DNA of 64,000 nucleotides from Thermohalobaculum sediminis (GCF_023487995.1 NZ_JAMFKN010000001.1:558001-622000); one strand, 5' to 3'; numbered from the stretch's first letter, positions 34,088 through 42,791 are shown. Made by a program: numbers and translations. Notes: generated from the letters alone by a model not told the origin.

Positions 34088-36171
34088 CCACGCTCGACGA
34101 CCTGCTCGCGCCCCGCTCCATCGCCATCGTCGGCGCCTCGGACGATGCCCGCCGCATCGGTGGGCGGCCGCTCCGGCACATGATCGAGCAGCGCTTCGAA
34201 GGCGCGGTCTACCCGGTCAACCCCAACCGCGACCGGGTGCAGGGCCTGCAAGCCTATCCCGCGCTTGCCGACATCCCCGGGGAGGTCGATTTCGTCCTCG
34301 TCGCCATCCCGGCCGCGGGCGTGGCCGAGGTCGTGCGCCAGGCCGCCGCGAAACGCGCGAGGACGGTGCTGATCTTCTCATCCGGCTTTGCCGAGATGGG
34401 CGGCGAGGGCATCGCCATGCAGGCCGAAATCACCCGGCTTGCGCGCGAAACCGGCGTGCGGGTGATCGGCCCCAACTGCCTCGGCGCCTTCAACTCGGCG
34501 ATCAGGTTCTACCCCACCTTCACCTCGACCATCGACCGCGCGACGCCCACGCCCGGCGGCATCTCGATCGCCTCGCAGTCCGGCGCCTATGGCAGCCACA
34601 TCTACATGGTCAGCCACCTTCGGGGGCTCGGCATCCGCTACTGGCTCACCACGGGGAACGAGGCCGACCTGCACATCGCCGAATGCATCCGCCTGCTGGC
34701 CGAGGACGACGAGGTCCACACCATCATGGCCTATGCCGAGTCGGTGAAGGACGGCCCCATGCTGTCCGAGGCGCTGGAGACCGCCCGCGCCGCCCGCAAG
34801 CCCGTGATCTTCATGAAGGTCGGCCGCTCGGCCGTGGGGGCGGCGGCGGCGTCCTCGCACACCGCCTCGCTCGCGGGCGAGGATGCGGTTTATGACGCGG
34901 TTCTGCGCCAGCACGGCGCGTGGCGGGCGCGCTCGACCGAGGAGATGCTCGACATCGCCTATGCCTGCCGCCCGCGCATCTACCCCGCCGGGCGCCGGCT
35001 GGGGCTGGTGACGATCTCGGGCGGCGCGGGCGTGCTGATGGCCGACGCCGCCGAGGATGCGGGGCTCGACGTGGCACCGATGCCCGCCGATGCGCAGGCC
35101 GAGATCAAGGCGGTGGTTCCCTTCGCCTCGGCCCTCAATCCGGTCGATGTGACGGCGCAGTTCTTCAACGATCTCAGCCTCGTGCCACGCTTTACCAAGG
35201 CGATGCTGGAACGTGGCGGGTATGACGGGCTGATCGGCTTCTGGACCTCGGTCGCGGGCTCGCCCATCCTCGCGGCGCCGCTCCTCAGGTCCCTGACCGA
35301 AGCCATGGCGGGCCGCGAGAACCAGATCTTCCTGCAATCCGTCATCGCGCCCGACGAGATCCGCCGCGCCTACGAGGATGCGGGCTTCCCCTGCTTCGAG
35401 GACCCCACCCGCGCGGTGAACGCCATGGCGGCGCTGATGGCCTTCGGGCGGGCCTTCGCCAAGGGCCGCGCCGCGGTGCCCCATACCCCCGCCCTGCCGC
35501 CCCTGCCCGCGGGCCCGCTGGGCGAGCGCGAGGCGAAGGAAATCCTCGCCGCCGCGGGGCTGCCGATGGTGCCCGACCGGCTGGTGACCACCGCTGTCGA
35601 GGCCGAGGACGCCGCCCGCGCCTTCGGCCCATCGGCCTTCAAGATCGCCTCGCCCGACATCCTTCACAAGACCGAGGCCGGGGGCGTACATCTCGGCGTC
35701 ACCGCCGCGGACGCCGGGCCCACCTTCGACGCCATCATGGCCGCGGCCCGCCATCACGCGCCCGCCGCCCGGCTCGACGGCGTGCTGGTCTCGCCCATGG
35801 TCTCGGGCGGGGTCGAGATGATCCTCGGCGCCCGCATCGACCCCGTGTTCGGCCCGGTGGTGATGGCGGGCCTTGGCGGCGTGTTCACCGAGGTGTTCCG
35901 CGACGTGAGCTTCCGCCGCGCGCCAATTTCGCCCGATACCGCGCTGGAAATGCTCGACGAACTGAAGGGCGCGGCATTGCTGCGCGGCGCCCGCGGCCAG
36001 CCCCCGGCTGACGCGAGGTCATTGGCCGAAGCCCTCTCGCGACTCTCGATTTTCGCGGCCGCCCATGCCACGACGCTGGAAAGCGTCGAGATGAACCCCG
36101 TCCGCGCCCTGCCCGATGGCGCGGTCGCGCTCGACGCCCTGATCCTAGTGCGAAGGGACCGCGCGTCATGA
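34084..36171 (+). CDS. Acetate--CoA ligase family protein (NDP-forming acyl-CoA synthetase)
   Basis: Predicted 695-residue fused acyl-CoA synthetase. Order: CoA-binding Rossmann domain (SIAIVGASDDARRIGGRPL), succinyl-CoA-ligase-like domain 2 (RTVLIFSSGFAEMG, GPNCLGAFN, SIASQSGAYGSHIY), a phosphohistidine-bearing region near AAASSHTASLAGED, and a C-terminal ATP-grasp domain (FKIASPDILHKTEAGGV, MVSGGVEMILGARIDPVFG). Reaction: acid + ATP + CoA to acyl-CoA + ADP + Pi. The GTG start at 34084 overlaps the SDR stop (GTGA). It probably activates the free acid substrate of this pathway. ADP-forming chemistry is unusual beside classical beta-oxidation enzymes, but fcs-like clusters have it. Confidence 0.9.
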   Translation: MTTLDDLLAPRSIAIVGASDDARRIGGRPLRHMIEQRFEGAVYPVNPNRDRVQGLQAYPALADIPGEVDFVLVAIPAAGVAEVVRQAAAKRARTVLIFSSGFAEMGGEGIAMQAEITRLARETGVRVIGPNCLGAFNSAIRFYPTFTSTIDRATPTPGGISIASQSGAYGSHIYMVSHLRGLGIRYWLTTGNEADLHIAECIRLLAEDDEVHTIMAYAESVKDGPMLSEALETARAARKPVIFMKVGRSAVGAAAASSHTASLAGEDAVYDAVLRQHGAWRARSTEEMLDIAYACRPRIYPAGRRLGLVTISGGAGVLMADAAEDAGLDVAPMPADAQAEIKAVVPFASALNPVDVTAQFFNDLSLVPRFTKAMLERGGYDGLIGFWTSVAGSPILAAPLLRSLTEAMAGRENQIFLQSVIAPDEIRRAYEDAGFPCFEDPTRAVNAMAALMAFGRAFAKGRAAVPHTPALPPLPAGPLGEREAKEILAAAGLPMVPDRLVTTAVEAEDAARAFGPSAFKIASPDILHKTEAGGVHLGVTAADAGPTFDAIMAAARHHAPAARLDGVLVSPMVSGGVEMILGARIDPVFGPVVMAGLGGVFTEVFRDVSFRRAPISPDTALEMLDELKGAALLRGARGQPPADARSLAEALSRLSIFAAAHATTLESVEMNPVRALPDGAVALDALILVRRDRAS

Positions 36172-37190
36172 GCCTGCCCCCCGCCCTCTCCCGCCTGCGG
36201 CTGCCGGTGATCGGCGCGCCCCTGTTCATCATCTCGAACCCCGACCTCGTGATCGCGCAATGCAAGGCGGGCATCGTCGGCGCCTTCCCCGCGCTCAACG
36301 CCCGCGAGGCACCGGGCGAGCCGGTGGAGCTCGAGACGTGGCTCAGGCGGATCACCGAGGAGTTGGACCGACACAACCAGGCGAACCCGGACGCGCCCGC
36401 AGCCCCCTTCGCCGTCAACCAGATCGTCCACCGTTCGAACGCCCGGCTCGAGCGCGACATCGAGATCTGCCACCGCTGGCGGGTGCCCGTCTGGATCACC
36501 TCGCTCGGCGCCCGGCCCGAGGTGAACGCCGCCGCCCATGACTGCGGCGCCATCGTGCTGCACGACGTGATCGACGACCGCTTTGCCCGCAAGGCGATCG
36601 AGAAGGGCGCCGACGGGCTCATCGCGGTCGCCGCGGGCGCGGGCGGGCACGCGGGCACGACCTCGCCCTTCGCGCTGGTGCAGGAGATCAGGGCCTGGTT
36701 CGACGGGCCGCTGGCGCTGTCGGGTGCCATCGCCACGGGGGGCGCGGTGCTGGCGGCGCAGGCAATGGGGGCGGATCTCGCCTATATCGGCTCGGCCTTC
36801 ATCGCCACCCACGAGGCCCGCGCAGTCGAGGCCTACAAGCGCATGATCGTCGAGAGCACCTCGGCCGACATCGTCTATTCCAGCCTCTTCACCGGCGTGC
36901 ACGGGAACTACCTCAAGGGCTCGATCCGTGCCGCCGGCATGGACCCCGACAACCTGCCCGAGAGCGACCCCTCGAAGATGGATTTCGCCTCGGGCTCGTC
37001 GAAGCCGAAAAGCTGGAAGGAGATCTGGGGCGCCGGCCAGGGCATCGGCGCGGTGCGCGAGATCGTGCCTGCTGCCGACCTGATCGCCCGGCTGGCCCGC
37101 GAATACGATGAAGCCCGCGCCCGGCTGGGGCTTGCACGCGCCGCAGCGGCCGAGCGAGGCCCCGCGCCCGCGGCGGTGCGTGGACGGTAG
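36168..37190 (+). CDS. Nitronate monooxygenase/2-nitropropane dioxygenase-like FMN protein
   Basis: Predicted 340-residue TIM-barrel flavoprotein. It has the family start LRLPVIGAPLFIISNPDLVIA, KAGIVGAFPALNA, the central GADGLIAVAAGAGGHAGTTSPF motif (GGHAG phosphate/FMN loop), LSGAIATGGAVLAAQAMGAD, and IGSAFIATHEA. Class I nitronate monooxygenases oxidise alkyl nitronates, but many homologues in acyl-CoA clusters probably serve as oxidoreductases for unsaturated acyl-CoA or as detoxifying oxidases. The start ATG at 36168 overlaps the preceding stop (ATGA). Long C-terminal ALKERAKARL-like tail is replaced by an Ala/Arg-rich end. Confidence 0.85.
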   Translation: MSLPPALSRLRLPVIGAPLFIISNPDLVIAQCKAGIVGAFPALNAREAPGEPVELETWLRRITEELDRHNQANPDAPAAPFAVNQIVHRSNARLERDIEICHRWRVPVWITSLGARPEVNAAAHDCGAIVLHDVIDDRFARKAIEKGADGLIAVAAGAGGHAGTTSPFALVQEIRAWFDGPLALSGAIATGGAVLAAQAMGADLAYIGSAFIATHEARAVEAYKRMIVESTSADIVYSSLFTGVHGNYLKGSIRAAGMDPDNLPESDPSKMDFASGSSKPKSWKEIWGAGQGIGAVREIVPAADLIARLAREYDEARARLGLARAAAAERGPAPAAVRGR

Positions 37191-37203
37191 AGAACGCGCC
37201 ATC

Positions 37204-37310
37204 CCCGGGCTTGACCCGGGACCTCGCGGGACGGTGTGCCATCGAGGCCCCGGCTCGAGGCCGGGGCAGCGTGAAGATGGCGAGCGGTAGCCCCGGCTCG
37301 ACGCCGGGGC
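37204..37310. repeat. Cluster of three short palindromic repeats
   Basis: In the 179-bp gap after the nitronate monooxygenase gene: CCCGGG-CTTGA-CCCGGG (37204-37220), then two near-identical 21-mers, GCCCCGGC-TCGAG-GCCGGGGC (37247-37267) and GCCCCGGC-TCGAC-GCCGGGGC (37290-37310). They look like the scattered REP-like palindromes of alphaproteobacterial genomes and may form mRNA hairpins within the operon. Confidence 0.75.
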
Positions 37311-37369
37311 GGCGGGAACTGACGAACCGGCCGCGCCCCTCGGGGCGCGCGACGAGCGGGAGGAGAGCG

Positions 37370-37759
37370 ATGCAGGACGGATATTTCGACGGCCCCGGCC
37401 CCGAGGCCCGCTTCAAGGCCTTCCTCGCCGAGGGCCGCTTCATGATCCAGCGCTCGCGCGCGACCGGCGCCCATGTCTTCTACCCCCGCGTCGCCGCCCC
37501 CGGCACCGGCGAGACCGATCTCGATTGGGTCGCGCCCTCGGGCCTCGGCACGGTCTACGCCACCACCGTCACCCGCCAGCGGCCCGAGCAGGGTGGCGAC
37601 TACAACATCGCGCTCATCGACCTCGACGAGGGGCCGCGCCTGATGGCCCGAGTAGACGGCATCGCGCCCGAAGCCGTCGCCATCGGCCTGCGGGTGCGCG
37701 CCAGCGTGGGCGAGATCAAGGGCGAGCCCGCCGTCATCTTCCATCCGGTGGAGGGCTGA
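37370..37759 (+). CDS. DUF35 OB-fold protein lacking the zinc ribbon, partner of the thiolase
   Basis: Predicted 129-residue small protein of the DUF35/OB-fold acyl-CoA group: an N-terminal helical stretch (DGPGPEARFKAFLAEGRFMIQR) and an OB domain (DLDWVAPSGLGTVYATTVTR, NIALIDLDEGPRLMARV). Usual members have a rubredoxin-like Cys4 zinc ribbon between these parts; here the segment SRATGAHVFYPRVAAP contains no cysteine. Such proteins partner thiolase-like aldolases (ChsH2-Ltp2) or acyl-CoA dehydratases. It is followed after 3 bp by the thiolase. Start 37370 follows GGAGGAGAGCG. Confidence 0.8.
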   Translation: MQDGYFDGPGPEARFKAFLAEGRFMIQRSRATGAHVFYPRVAAPGTGETDLDWVAPSGLGTVYATTVTRQRPEQGGDYNIALIDLDEGPRLMARVDGIAPEAVAIGLRVRASVGEIKGEPAVIFHPVEG

Positions 37760-37762
37760 GCG

Positions 37763-38929
37763 ATGACCCTGCGAGGAAAAGCTGCCTGCGTGGGCCTCGC
37801 CACCGCCGGCTGCGGCGAGGCGCCCGGCCGGAACGCGATGGAACTGATGGCCGAGGCGGTGGTGAGGGCGCTCGCCGATGCCCAGATCCCGCTGGCGAAG
37901 GTCGATGGCCTCTTCGCCGCCACCGCGTTCCACTCCATGGCCGCGATGTCGCTGGCCGAGCATCTGGGCATCCGCCCCGCCTTCTCCGATGGGTCGAACA
38001 TCGGGGGCTCGTCCTTCATGGCGCACGCGCTGATGGCCGCCATGGCGCTCGACGCGGGGCTGATCAACGTCGCCGTCATCGCCTACGGCTCGAACCAGCG
38101 CACCGCGGGGGGCTTCAAGTCGATCTCGGAACCCATGCCCTTCGAGGCGATCTACGGCCCCCGCAACCCGATCACCGCCTATGCGCTGGCGACCAGCCGC
38201 TACATGCACGAGTTCGGCGCCACCCGCGAGGATCTCGCCGAGGTCGCCGTCGCCGCGCGGGGGTGGGCGAACCTCAACCCCGAAGCCTTCGCCCGCGGCC
38301 CGCTGACGGTGGCCGACGTGACCGGCGCGCGGATGATCTCGGATCCCTTGGGCAAGCTCGACTGCTGCCTCGTAACCGACGGGGCGGCGGCGATCGTGCT
38401 GACGCGCCCCGACCGCGCCAAGGACGGGCCGCGCACGCCCGTATATCTTCTGGGCGCCGCGATGGAGCACCACCACCGCATGATCTCGGCCATGCCGTCG
38501 CTGACGACGACCGCCGCCGCGGCCTCGGGCCCACGCGCCTTCGCGATGGCGGGCTGCGGCCCGCGGGACATGGACACGGTGCAGCTCTACGACGCCTTCA
38601 CCATCAACACGCTACTTTTCCTCGAGGATCTGGGCTTCTGCGCCAAGGGCGAGGCGGCGGCCTTCATCAAGGGTGGCCGCATCGCGCCGGGCGGCGCACT
38701 GCCGGTCAACACCAATGGCGGTGGCCTCTCCTGCGTCCATCCCGGCATGTATGGCCTCTTCGTGACCATCGAGGCGATCCGACAGATCCGCGCCGGCGCG
38801 GGCGACGACGAGGGGCCGCGCGAAGCCGGCGGCTGGATCCCCGGCGCGAAGCTCAGCCTCGCCCACGGCAATGGCGGCGTGCTGTCGAGCCAGGTGACGA
38901 GCGTCTGGGGCCACGGCGACACGCTCTGA
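37763..38929 (+). CDS. Thiolase-like lipid-transfer/aldolase family protein (Ltp2-type)
   Basis: Predicted 388-residue thiolase-fold enzyme. Where true thiolases have their nucleophilic cysteine, this protein reads NIGGSSFMAHAL (Gly81-Gly82-Ser83-Ser84), so classical thiolysis is unlikely. The C-terminal landmarks NTNGGGLSCVHPGMYG and HGNGGVLSSQV are family-like. Cysteine-less members such as mycobacterial Ltp2 work with a DUF35 protein as retro-aldolases that cleave a side chain as propionyl-CoA or acetyl-CoA. The directly preceding DUF35 gene fits this model. Substrate unknown; a carrier/transfer role is the alternative. Confidence 0.85.
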   Translation: MTLRGKAACVGLATAGCGEAPGRNAMELMAEAVVRALADAQIPLAKVDGLFAATAFHSMAAMSLAEHLGIRPAFSDGSNIGGSSFMAHALMAAMALDAGLINVAVIAYGSNQRTAGGFKSISEPMPFEAIYGPRNPITAYALATSRYMHEFGATREDLAEVAVAARGWANLNPEAFARGPLTVADVTGARMISDPLGKLDCCLVTDGAAAIVLTRPDRAKDGPRTPVYLLGAAMEHHHRMISAMPSLTTTAAAASGPRAFAMAGCGPRDMDTVQLYDAFTINTLLFLEDLGFCAKGEAAAFIKGGRIAPGGALPVNTNGGGLSCVHPGMYGLFVTIEAIRQIRAGAGDDEGPREAGGWIPGAKLSLAHGNGGVLSSQVTSVWGHGDTL

Positions 38930-38941
38930 AGGAGGGCCGCG

Positions 38942-40138
38942 ATGGAACTCACCTACACCCCCGAGGAACAGGAATTCCGCACCGAGGCCCGCGCCTTCAT
39001 CGCTGAAAACCTGCCCCCCGCCCTCGCCGCCAAGGTGAAGGGCGGCAAGCGCCTCTCCAAGGCCGACTACGAGCTGTGGCACGCGCGCCTCCAGACCCGG
39101 AACTGGCTCGCCTGGCACTGGCCGGTCGAATACGGCGGCCCCGGCTGGACGCCCGTCCAGAAGCATATCTTCGACGAGGAGATGATCGCCGCCGGCGCCC
39201 CCCGGATCATCCCCTTCGGCGTCAACATGCTGGGCCCGGTGCTGATCCGCTTCGGCACGCCCGAGCAGAAGGCACACTGGCTGCCCCGCATCCTCAGTGG
39301 CGAGGACTGGTGGTGCCAGGGCTATTCCGAGCCCGGCTCGGGTTCGGACCTCGCCTCGCTCAGGACCCGCGCGGTGAGGCACGGCGGCCACTACATCGTC
39401 AACGGCCAGAAGACATGGACGACGCTGGGCCACCACGCGAACATGATGTTCTGCCTGGTCAGAACCGACCCGGACGCAAAGCCGCAGGAGGGGATCAGCT
39501 TCCTGCTGATCGACATGACCTCGCCCGGCATCGAGGTTCGCCCAATCGTCACGCTCGACGGCGAGCACGAGGTCAACGAGGTATTTCTCACCGACGTGCG
39601 CGTCCCCGTGGAAAACCTGGTGGGCGAGGAGAACAAGGGCTGGACCTGCGCGAAATACCTGCTGGGCTTCGAGCGCACCGGCATCGCGGGCGTGGCCTTC
39701 TCGAAAGCCGCCTTCTCGCATCTGAAACGGGTCGCGCGCGAGACCCGCAAGGATGGACGCCCGCTCGCGGACGACCCGCTTTTCGCCGCCCGCATGGCGC
39801 GGCTCGAAATCGACCTCATGGCGATGGACATCTTCAACCTGCGCATGATCGCGGCCGCCGCCCAGGGCCATGCGCCGGGGCCCGAGGCGTCGCTCCTGAA
39901 GATCAAGGGCACCGAGGTCCGGCAGGAAGCCTCGGACCTCATCCGCCGCGCGCTTGGCCCCTACGCCATGCCGTTCCTGCCCGAGGCGCTCGACGAGGGC
40001 TGGAACGGCGAGCCCGTTGGCCCCGGTTACGCCAACCCCGCCGCCAGCCAGTATTTCAACCTGCGCAAGTCCTCGATCTATGGCGGCTCGAACGAGATCC
40101 AGAAGAACATCTACGCCAAGCTCGCGCTCGGGCTCTGA
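38942..40138 (+). CDS. Acyl-CoA dehydrogenase (first of a pair)
   Basis: Predicted 398-residue FAD enzyme that introduces a 2,3-double bond into acyl-CoA. ACAD landmarks: WHWPVEYGGPGWTPVQKHIFDEEM, WWCQGYSEPGSGSDLASL (the FAD/substrate QGYSEPxxGSD motif), YIVNGQKTWTT, and the C-terminal SSIYGGSNEIQKNIYAKLALGL. ATG 38942 follows GGAGGG 6 bases upstream. Its neighbour at 40147 is a shorter, more divergent ACAD. Pairs like this form alpha2beta2 heterotetramers in sterol and bile acid side-chain degradation; heteromer formation here is an inference. Confidence 0.9.
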   Translation: MELTYTPEEQEFRTEARAFIAENLPPALAAKVKGGKRLSKADYELWHARLQTRNWLAWHWPVEYGGPGWTPVQKHIFDEEMIAAGAPRIIPFGVNMLGPVLIRFGTPEQKAHWLPRILSGEDWWCQGYSEPGSGSDLASLRTRAVRHGGHYIVNGQKTWTTLGHHANMMFCLVRTDPDAKPQEGISFLLIDMTSPGIEVRPIVTLDGEHEVNEVFLTDVRVPVENLVGEENKGWTCAKYLLGFERTGIAGVAFSKAAFSHLKRVARETRKDGRPLADDPLFAARMARLEIDLMAMDIFNLRMIAAAAQGHAPGPEASLLKIKGTEVRQEASDLIRRALGPYAMPFLPEALDEGWNGEPVGPGYANPAASQYFNLRKSSIYGGSNEIQKNIYAKLALGL

Positions 40139-40146
40139 GGGGGACC

Positions 40147-41271
40147 ATGGACTTCACGCTCTCCGAGGAACGCCGGATGCTGGCGGACACCGCCGCCCGC
40201 TTCCTCGCCGACCGCTACGACATCGCCACCCGCCATCGCGCGGCCGCGGCGCCCGAGGGGTTCGACCGCAAGCTCTGGGCCGAGATGGCCGACCTCGGCC
40301 TGATCGGCGCGCTCGTGCCGCCCGAGGCCGGCGGCTTCGGCGGCGCTGGCGAGGACGTGGCGCTGGTCTTCGAGCATCTGGGCCGGGCGCTGGTGGTGGA
40401 GCCCTTCCTCGCCAGCGGCATCCTCGGGTTGTGGCCGTTGGTACGCGCGGGCGAGAGCGATCTGGTCGAGGCCGTGATCGCGGGTCGCACGCTCGTCGCG
40501 CTCGCGCATGGCGAGCCCGAATCGCGATACGCGGTCCACGAGGTCGCGACCCGCGCCAATGAGGGCGACGGCTGGCGCCTCACGGGGCGCAAGTCGGTGG
40601 TCATCAATGGCGACAGCGCAGACCTTCTCGTCGTCTCGGCCCGCGTCTCGGGCGACTTGGACGCTCCAGAGGGGCTGGCCCTGTTCCTGGTGGACCCCGC
40701 CGCGCCCGGCGTCACCCGCCGCGGCTATGGCACGGTCGAAGGGGGCCGGGCGGCCGAGATCACCTTGGATTCCGCCCCCGCCCGCCCGCTGGGCGAGCCA
40801 GGCCAAGCCTTCGCCCTGATCGAGGAGGCCATCGGCCGCGGCACCCTCGCCCTCGCCGCCGAGGCCGTGGGGTTGATGGAGGTCTGCAAGGACACCACCC
40901 TCGACTACCTCAAGACCCGCAAGCAGTTCGGCAAGCCGCTCGGCGCCTTCCAGGCCCTGCAACACCGCATGGTCGAGATGGTGCTCGAGATCGAGCAGGC
41001 CCGCTCCGCCGTCATGCTCGCCGCCGGCACCCACCAGGCCGACCGCCTGACCCGCGAGCGCAACGTCGCCGCTGCCAAGCACCTGACCGGCCGCGTCGGG
41101 CGCCGCGTGGCCGAGGAGGCGATCCAGCTTCATGGCGGCATCGCCATGACCTGGGAATACCCGATGTCGCATTACGCCAAGCGGCTCGTCATGCTCGACC
41201 ACTTGCTGGGCGACACCGACCACCATCTCGACCGTTTCATCCGCCTCGGGCGCGAGGGGGGCGCGGCATGA
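40147..41271 (+). CDS. Acyl-CoA dehydrogenase (second of a pair)
   Basis: Predicted 374-residue ACAD-fold protein, a more divergent partner of the preceding gene. Residues early on read FTLSEERRMLADTAARFLADRYD and LGLIGALVPPEAGGFGG. The middle FAD loop is poorly conserved (LAHGEPESRYAVHEVA), and C-terminal landmarks are DYLKTRKQFGKPLGAFQALQHR and EEAIQLHGGIAMTWEYPMSHYAKR. The conserved Glu/Arg arrangement of the C-terminal part is partly altered, as in the non-catalytic subunits of heteromeric ACADs. It starts 9 bp after the first ACAD and overlaps the next crotonase gene by 4 bp (ATGA). Confidence 0.87.
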   Translation: MDFTLSEERRMLADTAARFLADRYDIATRHRAAAAPEGFDRKLWAEMADLGLIGALVPPEAGGFGGAGEDVALVFEHLGRALVVEPFLASGILGLWPLVRAGESDLVEAVIAGRTLVALAHGEPESRYAVHEVATRANEGDGWRLTGRKSVVINGDSADLLVVSARVSGDLDAPEGLALFLVDPAAPGVTRRGYGTVEGGRAAEITLDSAPARPLGEPGQAFALIEEAIGRGTLALAAEAVGLMEVCKDTTLDYLKTRKQFGKPLGAFQALQHRMVEMVLEIEQARSAVMLAAGTHQADRLTRERNVAAAKHLTGRVGRRVAEEAIQLHGGIAMTWEYPMSHYAKRLVMLDHLLGDTDHHLDRFIRLGREGGAA

Positions 41272-42047
41272 CCGACGGCCGCATCGGGCTCGCGCGCAAG
41301 GGCGCGGTGCTCACCGTCACCAACAACGACCCCGCGACGCGCAACGCGCTGGGCTGGGAGTTCTACGACGGCTTCCGCGAGATCGTCGAGGAGGCGGCCG
41401 ACGACCCCCGCACGCGCGCCATCGTGCTCACGGGCGCGGGCGGCTTCTTCTGCTCGGGCGGCAATGTCGCGGTGCTGGCGGAACGGGCGAAGGCCAGCCA
41501 CGCCGTGCGCCGCGCCTCGGTGGAAAAGCTCCACGGCATGATCCGCGCGATGCGGGCGTGCCCCAAGCCCATTGTCGCCGCCATCGAAGGGGGGGCTGCC
41601 GGCGCGGGGGTCTCGATGGCGCTGGCCTGCGACCTGATCGTGGCGGCGCGCGACGCGTATCTCTCGGTCGCCTATGTCCGCATCGGCCTCACGCCGGACG
41701 GCGGCGCGACGGCGATGCTCGCCCGCGCCCTGCCCCGCGCGCTGGTCGCCGAGATGGTGATGACCGGCGATCGGGTGAGCGTCGAGCGGCTCCACCCCCT
41801 CGGCCTCGTCAACCGCCTCACCAACCCCGGCGCGGCGCTGGCCGAGGCCGAGGCGCTGGCAGCGCGCCTCGCCGACGGCCCGCCCGAAGCGCTGGCCGCC
41901 GGCAAGTCCCTGATCTCAGAGGCCGCCGAGGCGCCCTTCGACACACAGCTCAACAGCGAGGCCGCCGCAATCGCCGAGGCGCTGGGCGGGGCCGAGGCCG
42001 CCGAGGGGATCGCCGCGTTCCTCGAGAAGCGCAAGCCGAGGTGGTAA
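41268..42047 (+). CDS. Crotonase family protein without the catalytic glutamates (oxepin-CoA hydrolase-like/isomerase)
   Basis: Predicted 259-residue crotonase-fold protein, last gene of the acyl-CoA operon. The oxyanion-hole region (GGFFCSGGNVAVLA) is clear. The two positions of the hydratase glutamates are altered: AAIEGGAAGAGVSMALACD has Ser in place of the first, and SVAYVRIGLTPDGGATAML has no Glu in the second. It is therefore not a standard enoyl-CoA hydratase; relatives are labelled oxepin-CoA hydrolase (alternative type) or enoyl-CoA isomerase/hydrolase. AFLEKRKPRW at the C-terminus is family-typical. Confidence 0.85.
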   Translation: MTDGRIGLARKGAVLTVTNNDPATRNALGWEFYDGFREIVEEAADDPRTRAIVLTGAGGFFCSGGNVAVLAERAKASHAVRRASVEKLHGMIRAMRACPKPIVAAIEGGAAGAGVSMALACDLIVAARDAYLSVAYVRIGLTPDGGATAMLARALPRALVAEMVMTGDRVSVERLHPLGLVNRLTNPGAALAEAEALAARLADGPPEALAAGKSLISEAAEAPFDTQLNSEAAAIAEALGGAEAAEGIAAFLEKRKPRW

Positions 42048-42050
42048 GCC

Positions 42051-42068
42051 CGTGCCCTTCCGGGCATG
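42051..42068 (+). terminator. Hairpin at the end of the acyl-CoA operon
   Basis: CGTGCCC (42051-42057), TTCC, GGGCATG (42062-42068) form a 7-bp stem (one G.T pair) 4 bp after the crotonase stop codon. No T-run follows. The rest of the 191-bp gap up to 42238 shows no gene. Confidence 0.4.
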
Positions 42069-42238
42069 TTGCAGACGATCGACCGGATGCCGGCGCGCAA
42101 GGCGGGAGGCCGTGGACGAGGTCATGCAAGGCTCATCATTTCAGATCGAAATCAATGCGTTGCCTCCGTTCTCATGCATAATTTCCCCGACAGGGGCGCG
42201 GATCGACCCGTCGCCCGAAACACACCGTCAGGACCGCC

Positions 42239-42712
42239 ATGCCCCCGCGCGCTAGGCTCGCGGCCGTGGCCGCCCTGCTCTTCGGCGCCGGGGCCGCCGC
42301 ACTCCTGGCCCTGCGCGCGGGTGGACACGATCCGGTTGCCCTGACCGATCCGTCCGACCCTGCCCGCGTGGCCGAGGGGGCCCCGCTCTACGCCCGCCAT
42401 TGCGCGGAATGTCACGGCGCGGGTCTCGAAGGACGGGCCGGCTGGGACACGGCGCCCGCCCCCGCCCCCCCGCACGACGCGACCGGCCACACCTGGCACC
42501 ATGGCGACAGGATGCTGTTCGACTATGTGAAGAGGGGCGGCGCGGCGGTGGTCGCCGATCTCGGCATCGCGGGGTTCGAGAGCGGGATGCCGGGTTTTGC
42601 TGGCACGCTGACCGACGCCGAAATCGGCGCCGTCCTCGCCTACATCAAGTCGAAATGGCCCCCGCGCCTCGCCGCCTATCAGCGCGAGGTGACCGCCGCC
42701 GAGGCGGACTGA
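42239..42712 (+). CDS. Monohaem c-type cytochrome
   Basis: Predicted 157-residue periplasmic cytochrome. The N-terminus is a signal/anchor segment, MPPRARLAAVAALLFGAGAAALLALRA. The haem-binding motif CAECH is at 55-59, with axial Met in GFESGMPGFAG and C-terminal LTDAEIGAVLAYIKSKWP of class I cytochromes. It probably moves electrons in the periplasm; partners are not seen. It lies 191 bp after the acyl-CoA operon and 79 bp before the nucleoside operon, with no overlap. Start ATG at 42239 has CAGGACC upstream, not strong. Confidence 0.85.
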   Translation: MPPRARLAAVAALLFGAGAAALLALRAGGHDPVALTDPSDPARVAEGAPLYARHCAECHGAGLEGRAGWDTAPAPAPPHDATGHTWHHGDRMLFDYVKRGGAAVVADLGIAGFESGMPGFAGTLTDAEIGAVLAYIKSKWPPRLAAYQREVTAAEAD

Positions 42713-42791
42713 CCCGAACCCCGCTCCCGCCGGTTGCGCCCCGCACGGCCCCGCGCCATGATCGCTGCCCGCTCACAGCCGGACCCGCCCG

